From Cyclobacteriaceae bacterium (GTDB lineage Bacteria > Bacteroidota > Bacteroidia > Cytophagales > Cyclobacteriaceae): a DNA stretch of 5,879 nucleotides. Shown here one piece after another: positions 1-5,879 of this stretch. The notes under the pieces were generated by a model. That model was given only the letters and a program-made list of their open reading frames with translations. It made no database searches and was not told the origin of the DNA. The stretch is from positions 1 to 5,879 of the forward strand of contig DAOVVI010000123.1 of NCBI GenBank assembly GCA_030637245.1, given 5' to 3'. The first letter of the stretch is position 1; every line of letters begins with the position of its first letter. The position numbers were made by a program, and so were the translations under genes.

Positions 1-1283
1 AATTCGAAACACTGGATATCGCTTTGACTGCCCTGGATTTATTGGTACATCGTCATCGATATAGGGTATTTGCATTTACAGGTGTAGTTGTCATTATAGC
101 TATTTTTGGAGTACTCAGGCTTCGGGCAGTAACATTTATTGTCGATGATGTTCCTGAAAATAGCCAGGTGAAAAAAGATCTCAAGTTCTTTGAAGAAAAC
201 TTTAGTGGCATCATGCCCTTGGAGATTGTGGTGGATTCCGGGAAGAAAAAAGGAGTATTACGACAGTCTTTTTTGGATAAAGTAAACGAACTTGAAGACT
301 TTTTGAATGAACAAAAATTCATTTCAAAGCCGGTCTCAATTGTAAGTATGCTAAAAGCTTCGCGCCAGGCATTTTACAATAATAATCCGGATTACTATGA
401 TTTGCCAACCCGGTCTGACCGGAATTTTATATTGAGGTATTTTTCCGGCGATCAAAGTCAAAGTTCATTGTTGAGCTCTTTTGTTGATGAAGACCGGCAA
501 AAAATGAGAATCTCACTAAAGGTAGCTGATATCGGCTCTATAAAGCTCGACTCGTTGTTGGACAATGTAGTGAATAAAAAGATTGATGAATTATTCAAGG
601 GCACAAAAATTGAAGCTAAAGCGACAGGAACTACATTGCTTTTTGTAAAAGGAAATAAGTTTTTGGTACAGAACCTTAGGAAAAGTCTCGTCCTGGCATT
701 CATAGTAATAGCAATCATCATGGGGATATTATTCAGGAACCCAAAAATGATTGTTATTTCACTCATACCAAATATTATCCCATTAATCATGATTGCCGGA
801 ATAATGGGTTATTTTGATGTTGCCTTACGGCCAAGTACTGTCCTGATATTTAGCGTAGTTTTTGGAATCTCAATTGATGATTCCATTCACTTTTTAGCTA
901 AATACAGACAGGAACTATTTGCAAATAATTTTTTTGTTCCATTAGCTATCAGTAAAAGTATAAGAGAAACCGGAGCAAGCATGATATATACTTCTGTAGT
1001 CCTGTTTGCCGGATTTATCATTTTTAGCTTTTCTGATTTTATAGGAACTACCATGCTGGGAGTATTAACTTCCACCACTTTGCTTATTGCGATGTTTGCA
1101 AATCTCATAGTTTTACCGGCTTTACTTATGGTATTTGACGATGGCAAGCGTAAGAAAGATATCCACCCATTAATAGAGCACTACGATGAATTTTACCAGG
1201 AAGACGAGGATGAAGAGATTAATCTTGAAATGATCAAGGTTCAGGAGAATGGAATGGGGGCAGAAAAAGAATTGAAGAATTGA
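1..1283 (+). CDS. RND-superfamily (MMPL/Patched-like) transporter, C-terminal half, 5'-partial
   Basis: The reading frame is open to the left edge (first full codon at nt 3) and ends at TGA 1281-1283, leaving 426 visible residues. The TTG at nt 24 is only an internal codon, not a credible start. The fragment matches the second half of a 12-helix RND protein: a helix at about residues 22-39 (TM7 equivalent), a soluble extracytoplasmic domain of about 190 residues, then five helices at about 228-244, 249-271, 279-297, 327-345 and 351-378. The fourth visible helix carries GISIDDSIHFLAKYR (from residue 288), with the paired Asp292/Asp293 typical of proton-coupled RND/MMPL exporters. After the last helix comes a charged cytoplasmic tail with an acidic run (EDEDEE). 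RND proteins of this kind move lipids or other hydrophobic molecules using the proton gradient; the substrate cannot be told from the sequence. ileS starts 27 bp downstream with no terminator between, so co-transcription is possible. Family is confident; function is open. Confidence 0.88.
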   Translation, partial: FETLDIALTALDLLVHRHRYRVFAFTGVVVIIAIFGVLRLRAVTFIVDDVPENSQVKKDLKFFEENFSGIMPLEIVVDSGKKKGVLRQSFLDKVNELEDFLNEQKFISKPVSIVSMLKASRQAFYNNNPDYYDLPTRSDRNFILRYFSGDQSQSSLLSSFVDEDRQKMRISLKVADIGSIKLDSLLDNVVNKKIDELFKGTKIEAKATGTTLLFVKGNKFLVQNLRKSLVLAFIVIAIIMGILFRNPKMIVISLIPNIIPLIMIAGIMGYFDVALRPSTVLIFSVVFGISIDDSIHFLAKYRQELFANNFFVPLAISKSIRETGASMIYTSVVLFAGFIIFSFSDFIGTTMLGVLTSTTLLIAMFANLIVLPALLMVFDDGKRKKDIHPLIEHYDEFYQEDEDEEINLEMIKVQENGMGAEKELKN

Positions 1284-1310
1284 TAAATAATTGATTAAGA
1301 TTATTTTAAA

Positions 1311-4300
1311 GTGAAGTACAGGGAAAATAAAAATCTGAATTTAGCTCAAGTGGGGAAAGAAATGCTATCCCACTGGAAAAAATATAACATCTTTGAAGCT
1401 TCATTGGAAAACAGAAAGGAGCAAGAAGAATTCTCTTTCTATGAAGGGCCTCCTTCGGCCAATGGTACCCCAGGAATCCACCACGTTATTTCGAGGGCCG
1501 TAAAAGATATATTCTGCAGGTTTAAAACACTTAAAGGATACAAGGTTGAGCGCAAAGGCGGCTGGGATACGCATGGACTACCTGTCGAACTTCAGGTAGA
1601 AAAACAATTGAATATTACCAAGGAGGATATTGGGAAGAAGATCTCAGTTGAAGAATACAACCAAAAATGCCGCGAGGCAGTAATGCAATTTAAGAGTGAA
1701 TGGGATGATCTGACAGAAAAAATGGGGTATTGGGTAGATATTGATAATCCGTATATCACCTTTGAGAGGAAATATATGGAAACCCTGTGGTATCTGCTTA
1801 AGAAATTTTATGATAAAGGACTTCTATATAAAGGTTATACGATTCAGCCTTATTCCCCCGCAGCCGGTACAGGATTAAGTTCCCATGAACTGAATCAACC
1901 TGGTGCGTACAGAGATATTAAAGACACTTCTCTTGTTGCCCAGTTTAAGATCAAAGGAACAGACAATGATTATTTTCTTGCATGGACCACTACCCCGTGG
2001 ACATTGCCTGCAAACAATTCACTGGCAGTTGGGAAGAAGATAGAATATGTCAAAATCAAAACTTTCAATCAATATACCTATGAGCCGGTCAACGTGATCC
2101 TGGCCAGGGCACGCCTATCAGCATTTTTTAATCCCAAATCTGAAAAATTGAGTTTTGACGATTATAAATCCGGAGATAAACTTATTCCGTGGACAATTGT
2201 TGCGCATATTAAAGGGAGTGATCTGGTAGGTATGGAATTTGAGCAATTATTACCTTATGTTCCACTGTCAGCGCCAGCGCTAACTGTGTTGGCAGGGGAC
2301 TTTGTATCTACCGAAGATGGTACCGGAATTGTTCACGTTGCTAAAACATTTGGGGCAGATGACTATCTGGTAAGCACGAAAAATAACGTGCCCGGAGTTT
2401 TAGTAAAGGATGAAAATGGCAAAGATGTACCTATTGTTGATAAGCAAGGAAGGTTTGTAAAAGAGATCACAGACTTTGCCGGAATGTATGTAAAAAACTA
2501 CACCGGGGATGATGAGGATGATCCAAATTATAAATCGACGGATGTACTAATTGCAATTAAGCTAAAAGAAGAGAATAAAGCGTTCAAGGTTGAAAAATTT
2601 GTGCACTCCTACCCGCATTGCTGGAGAACCGACAAACCTGTGCTTTATTATCCCATGGACTCATGGTTTATAAAGACAACGGCTTATAAGGATAGATTGG
2701 TGGAACTTAATAAAACCATCAATTGGAAACCTGAATCAACCGGAACAGGCCGATTTGGGAATTGGCTGGAGAACCTGGTTGATTGGAATTTGAGCAGGTC
2801 AAGATTTTGGGGAACACCATTACCAATCTGGAGAACTGAAGATAGCAAAGAGGAAATATGCATCGGATCCATAGCTGAATTAAAAGAAGAAGTTTCCAAA
2901 GCCATCGAAGCTGGATTCATGGATCAACAAATTCCGGAAGATTTTGATCTTCACAGACCATATGTGGACAATATTTTCCTTGTTTCTCCATCCGGACAAA
3001 AAATGTTCAGGGAGCCTGATTTGATCGATGTTTGGTTTGACTCTGGCGCAATGCCTTATGCACAGTGGCATTATCCATTTGAAAATGAAGAATTATTTAA
3101 AAGTAAATACCCCGCAGACTTTATCGCTGAAGGGGTAGATCAAACTCGTGGATGGTTTTTTACTCTTCACACCATAGCTGTTATGTTGTTTGACAGTGTG
3201 GCATTCAAGAACGTTATATCCAATGGACTTGTATTGGATAAAGACGGCAACAAAATGTCTAAACGTTTGGGAAATGCGGTTGATCCATTCAAAACTTTGG
3301 CGGATTATGGTCCAGACGCTACAAGGTGGTATATGATCAGTAATGCAAATCCATGGGATAACCTGAAATTTGATAGCAATGGAATTGTGGAAGCGCAGCG
3401 ACGGTTTTTTGGGACATTGCAAAACACATATTCATTCTTTGCGCTCTATGCCAATCTCGATAATTTTGATTGGAAAGATGAACAAATACCGTTAGATAGA
3501 AGATCTGAAAGTGATCAATGGATCATTTCAAAATTGAATACACTTATTTCCCAGGCAGACTCTGCTTATGAAGATTATGAGCCAACAAGGGCGGCGAGAG
3601 CTATCCAAAATTTCGTTATCGATGATTTGAGTAACTGGTATGTCCGGCTCAACCGGAAGAGGTTTTGGAAAGGTGAACTAAATGAAGATAAAAAAGCAGC
3701 ATATCAATCATTGCATACTTGCTTAAAAACGGCAGCAAAATTAGCATCTCCAATTGCGCCCTTTTATATGGATAAACTCTACTTGGACTTGACCATTGAA
3801 AATGAATATGGAGCAAATTCTATTCATTTGACTGATTTTCCAAAATCTGATCCTTCTTTGATCAATGAGGATCTTGAGCAGAAAATGACGCTGGCACAGA
3901 ATATATCTTCACTGGTACATTCACTGCGAAAACAGCATAAGCTAAAAGTACGGCAACCGCTTTCCCGGGTTCTAATTCCAGTTCTTGACAAAAAGACAAA
4001 GGATCAAATTCAGGCAGTAGAAAATATAATCTTAAATGAAGTCAATATTAAGTCTATCGAATATGTTGACAATACATCAGGTATAATTATTAAGAAAGCG
4101 AAACCAAACTTCAGGAAACTTGGTCAAAAATATGGCCCGAAAATGAAGGAGTTGTCAAAAATCATTGCAGGCTTGGATCAAGAGGCGATTTCCAGATTTG
4201 AAATAGTTGGTTCTTATCCCCTGAATTTGAATGGAGAATCCATCATGCTTTCTGATGATGATTTATTGATTCAGTCCGAAGACATCCCTGGATGGACCGT

Positions 4301-4622
4301 TGCGACTGAAGGAGGAATTACCGTAGCGCTTGATATTAACATCACCGATGAACTGCAAAAAGAAGGAATTGCCCGTGATCTTGTAAATAGAATTCAAAAT
4401 TTAAGGAAAGATCTTGGAATGGATGTTCAGGATAAGATCAAAATTTTGGTGGATGACGAAAATCAAATAGTTACGGATAGTATTCAGGACAATCGTGAAT
4501 ATATTTGTGAAGAAACCCAGGCGTTTGAACTGGATGTGATCCAGGGGATTCAGAATTACAAAGAGATGGAAATTGATGACCTCATTATCAAACTTAATAT
4601 TGAAGTATTAAAACCAAAATGA
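1311..4622 (+). CDS. ileS: Isoleucyl-tRNA synthetase, type 2 (IleRS2-like) with GIHH signature
   Basis: This cytoplasmic class I enzyme attaches isoleucine to tRNA-Ile using ATP. The 1103-residue protein is complete. Visible in order: the class I signature as GIHH at 55-58 in place of HxGH; GWDTHGLPVE at 84-93; the CP1 editing domain at about 195-440, with WTTTPWTLPANN at 225-236 and DGTGIVH...GADD at 336-351; DVWFDSG at 573-579; GVDQTRGWF at 608-616; KMSKR at 648-652; and an anticodon-binding helical region from about 735. His342 and Asp351 correspond to the editing residues His333/Asp342 of the E. coli enzyme. The C-terminal part has no CxxC pairs, so the zinc finger of type 1 enzymes is absent, as expected for the eukaryote-like type 2 class. 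The GTG start at 1311 is chosen because an in-frame TAA lies at 1296-1298 and the next ATG (1362) would remove the conserved KNLNLAQVGKE stretch. No clear Shine-Dalgarno sequence is seen. Identity is near certain. Confidence 0.98.
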   Translation: MKYRENKNLNLAQVGKEMLSHWKKYNIFEASLENRKEQEEFSFYEGPPSANGTPGIHHVISRAVKDIFCRFKTLKGYKVERKGGWDTHGLPVELQVEKQLNITKEDIGKKISVEEYNQKCREAVMQFKSEWDDLTEKMGYWVDIDNPYITFERKYMETLWYLLKKFYDKGLLYKGYTIQPYSPAAGTGLSSHELNQPGAYRDIKDTSLVAQFKIKGTDNDYFLAWTTTPWTLPANNSLAVGKKIEYVKIKTFNQYTYEPVNVILARARLSAFFNPKSEKLSFDDYKSGDKLIPWTIVAHIKGSDLVGMEFEQLLPYVPLSAPALTVLAGDFVSTEDGTGIVHVAKTFGADDYLVSTKNNVPGVLVKDENGKDVPIVDKQGRFVKEITDFAGMYVKNYTGDDEDDPNYKSTDVLIAIKLKEENKAFKVEKFVHSYPHCWRTDKPVLYYPMDSWFIKTTAYKDRLVELNKTINWKPESTGTGRFGNWLENLVDWNLSRSRFWGTPLPIWRTEDSKEEICIGSIAELKEEVSKAIEAGFMDQQIPEDFDLHRPYVDNIFLVSPSGQKMFREPDLIDVWFDSGAMPYAQWHYPFENEELFKSKYPADFIAEGVDQTRGWFFTLHTIAVMLFDSVAFKNVISNGLVLDKDGNKMSKRLGNAVDPFKTLADYGPDATRWYMISNANPWDNLKFDSNGIVEAQRRFFGTLQNTYSFFALYANLDNFDWKDEQIPLDRRSESDQWIISKLNTLISQADSAYEDYEPTRAARAIQNFVIDDLSNWYVRLNRKRFWKGELNEDKKAAYQSLHTCLKTAAKLASPIAPFYMDKLYLDLTIENEYGANSIHLTDFPKSDPSLINEDLEQKMTLAQNISSLVHSLRKQHKLKVRQPLSRVLIPVLDKKTKDQIQAVENIILNEVNIKSIEYVDNTSGIIIKKAKPNFRKLGQKYGPKMKELSKIIAGLDQEAISRFEIVGSYPLNLNGESIMLSDDDLLIQSEDIPGWTVATEGGITVALDINITDELQKEGIARDLVNRIQNLRKDLGMDVQDKIKILVDDENQIVTDSIQDNREYICEETQAFELDVIQGIQNYKEMEIDDLIIKLNIEVLKPK

Positions 4623-4674
4623 GAATTAAGTGTTAGAAATTAGATTTTAAACCAAAAAAGATTTAAAGACTGAA

Positions 4675-5313
4675 ATGAAATATTTTAGATTTTACCTGCT
4701 CACTATTGGAATTATCTTACTTGATCAGGTTGTTAAGTTGCTGATATATTACAATATGGACCTAGGGCAGGAGTTTCCCGTTTTCGGAGAATGGTTTAAA
4801 ATTCACTATACTGTAAATCCAGGGATGGCATTTGGCCTGGAGATTGGTTCTGAATTTGGCAAATTGGCGCTTACCACCTTCAGGCTAATAGCTATGGTTG
4901 GTATTGGCTATTACCTGTATAGTCTGGTCAAAAATGGTGTCCCTCAGGGTCTTAGCTGGTGCATTGCATTGATATTGGGAGGTGCAGTCGGCAACGTCAT
5001 TGACAGTACATTTTATGGCGTATTCCTTGATGGGAATGTACCGGGAAATGTTCCGACACCATGGTTTCACGGACAGGTTATCGACATGTTTTATGTTGAC
5101 ATTTGGGAGGGAAGAGTAGTTGATTGGGTACCAATATTTGGAGGAGATTACCTTTCATTATGGCCGATTTTCAATATAGCTGACGCTTCGATTTTTATCG
5201 GTGTTTCTATCATATTAATCTTTCAGAAACATTTTTTCAAAGAAAAAGTAGCTGAAAAAGAGATGGCGTCTGAAACGGTTATTTCCAAAGAAGTAGAATC
5301 TGAAAATATCTGA
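4675..5313 (+). CDS. lspA: Lipoprotein signal peptidase (signal peptidase II), long Bacteroidota form
   Basis: LspA is an inner-membrane aspartyl protease that removes the signal peptide from prolipoproteins after the lipobox Cys has received diacylglycerol; it is the target of globomycin. The 212-residue protein has four likely membrane helices (about 5-25, 65-84, 93-112, 165-184) and the family motifs: LLDQ (Asp17), NPGMAFG (Asn48), GGAVGNVID (Asn107, Asp110) and FNIAD (Asn167, Asp170). Asp170 is the second catalytic Asp (Asp143 in P. aeruginosa). The first (Asp124 there) is most likely Asp137 in GQVIDMFY, as in other Bacteroidota homologues, though Asp150 in GRVVDW also resembles it. Common LspA proteins have about 160-170 residues; the extra length is mainly between Asp110 and Asp170 plus a charged C-terminal tail from about 187. 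The Arg that usually follows GNxxD is Ser111 here. The ATG start follows an in-frame TAA (4648-4650) and places the first helix at the N-terminus. The gene lies 52 bp after ileS with no visible terminator. Confidence 0.96.
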   Translation: MKYFRFYLLTIGIILLDQVVKLLIYYNMDLGQEFPVFGEWFKIHYTVNPGMAFGLEIGSEFGKLALTTFRLIAMVGIGYYLYSLVKNGVPQGLSWCIALILGGAVGNVIDSTFYGVFLDGNVPGNVPTPWFHGQVIDMFYVDIWEGRVVDWVPIFGGDYLSLWPIFNIADASIFIGVSIILIFQKHFFKEKVAEKEMASETVISKEVESENI

Positions 5314-5375
5314 TTGGATACTAAGACGATTATTATCTTGTAATCATTATCAAAGAATTCATTAGATTAGGTCAG

Positions 5376-5383
5376 TAATTTTG
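5376..5383 (+). promoter_or_regulatory. Possible Bacteroidota -7 promoter element for the SulP gene
   Basis: TAATTTTG is an exact match to the TAnnTTTG -7 consensus used by the Bacteroidota primary sigma factor. It lies in the 93-bp gap after lspA, so transcription would begin around nt 5388-5392, giving a leader of roughly 15-20 nt before the GTG at 5407. No convincing -33 TTG/TTTG box is seen at the usual distance; the nearest TTG, at 5338-5340, is too far. In AT-rich sequence such a match can occur by chance, so this is a moderate call. It would make the SulP gene a unit separate from ileS-lspA. Confidence 0.4.
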
Positions 5384-5406
5384 CAACCTAAATTCTGACA
5401 GGAAAA

Positions 5407-5879
5407 GTGCACATCAAGAATAATTTACCAATTTTTGAATGGCTACCAACCTACAAAAAAGTTGATTTCAAAGGAGACCTTTGGGCTGGACTTACGGTAG
5501 GCGTTATGCTAATCCCCCAGGGAATGGCCTATGCCATGATTGCCGGGTTACCGCCGATTTATGGACTTTATGCTGCTTTTTTACCACAAGTAATCTATTC
5601 GATCTTTGGCACTTCCAGGCAACTGTCTGTGGCTCCGGCAGCTATGATATCCCTGTTGATAGTCGCCGGAATATCTGAGTTTGCCGATCAGGGATCTGAA
5701 GCATATATTGGCCTGGCAATACTGCTCGCGCTAATTGTAGGGATATTGCAACTGCTTTTCGGCATTTTTCGCATGGGTTTTCTGGTCAATTTTTTATCCC
5801 AACCTGTCATTAGCGGGTACACTTCCTCTGCAGCCATTATTATTGGATTAAGTCAATTTAGGCACTTATTGGGCATCGA
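5407..5879 (+). CDS. SulP-family anion transporter, N-terminal part, 3'-partial
   Basis: An open frame runs from GTG 5407 through the right edge with no stop, giving 157 residues. It begins MHIKNNLPIFEWLPTYKK and shows the SulP/SLC26 core: FKGDLWAGLTVGVMLIPQGMA across the first helix (about 25-45), PPIYGLYAAFLPQ at 49-61, FGTSRQLSVAPAAM at 67-80, helices at about 101-121 and 125-148, and SQPVISGYTSSAAIIIGLSQ at 131-150. SulP proteins are inner-membrane transporters or exchangers of sulfate, bicarbonate or related anions; many have a C-terminal STAS domain, which would lie outside the window. Substrate cannot be assigned. An in-frame TAA at 5389-5391 limits the start, and GTG 5407 is the only good start codon before the conserved FEWLP segment. 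AGGA at 5400-5403 is a weak ribosome-binding match. The usual SVGP is SVAP here (Ala76). The forward frame at 5481-5678 is an out-of-frame shadow of this gene. Confidence 0.93.
   Translation, partial: MHIKNNLPIFEWLPTYKKVDFKGDLWAGLTVGVMLIPQGMAYAMIAGLPPIYGLYAAFLPQVIYSIFGTSRQLSVAPAAMISLLIVAGISEFADQGSEAYIGLAILLALIVGILQLLFGIFRMGFLVNFLSQPVISGYTSSAAIIIGLSQFRHLLGI

Noticed and set aside
53..1147. Open frames on the minus strand inside the RND gene
   Set aside because: They lie antisense to a clearly conserved coding region and their translations resemble no known family.
1270..1295. Three copies of AATTGA around the end of the RND gene
   Set aside because: The spacing is irregular (8 and 11 bp), the sequence is AT-rich, and the first copies are coding; chance is the simplest explanation.
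1284..1310. T-box or other leader RNA before ileS
   Set aside because: The gap is only 27 bp, too short for a T-box, and no Bacteroidota -7 promoter match is present.
2684..3422. Minus-strand open frames inside ileS
   Set aside because: They are antisense to conserved IleRS motifs, including the region just upstream of and around KMSKR, and show no domain of their own.
4885..5070. Minus-strand open frame inside lspA
   Set aside because: It is antisense to the GNVID region of lspA and has no recognisable features.
5314..5375. Possible terminator after lspA
   Set aside because: Only weak, bulged pairing (CTTG with CAAAG around 5337-5355) is present and there is no T-tract, so no terminator is called.
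5481..5678. Forward open frame of 65 codons near the right edge
   Set aside because: It is out of frame with the SulP coding sequence, whose translation matches the family across the same bases.

Overview
This window looks like a piece of chromosome from a member of the Bacteroidota, perhaps a Cytophagales-like lineage. The evidence is the AT-leaning sequence, the lack of strong Shine-Dalgarno sequences before the genes, a perfect match to the Bacteroidota -7 promoter element (TAnnTTTG), and the protein types. IleRS is of the type 2 class with a GIHH motif. LspA has the long form with a Ser after the GNxxD motif. The phylum is a fairly confident inference; the order is a guess.

Layout, all on the + strand and tightly packed. 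(1) Nt 1-1283 encode the C-terminal half of an RND-superfamily (MMPL/Patched-like) membrane transporter whose N-terminal half lies upstream of the window. (2) Nt 1311-4622 encode a complete isoleucyl-tRNA synthetase (ileS, GTG start). (3) Nt 4675-5313 encode a complete lipoprotein signal peptidase (lspA). (4) Nt 5407 to the right edge encode the first 157 residues of a SulP-family anion transporter (GTG start); this ORF has no stop inside the window. The gaps are 27, 52 and 93 bp. No rRNA, tRNA, CRISPR array, insertion sequence or phage gene was seen.

The first three genes have short gaps with no visible terminator, so they may be co-transcribed. ileS and lspA are neighbours in many bacteria, although their products share no pathway: one charges tRNA-Ile and the other matures lipoproteins in the inner membrane. 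The SulP gene follows a longer gap that holds a promoter-like element and is probably a separate unit.

This is mostly an ordinary housekeeping region and I see no undescribed multi-gene system. The points most worth a second look are the GIHH signature in IleRS, which in characterised type 2 enzymes goes with very strong mupirocin resistance, and a repeated Gly-x-Val-(Ile/Val)-Asp motif in LspA that gives two candidates for the first catalytic aspartate.
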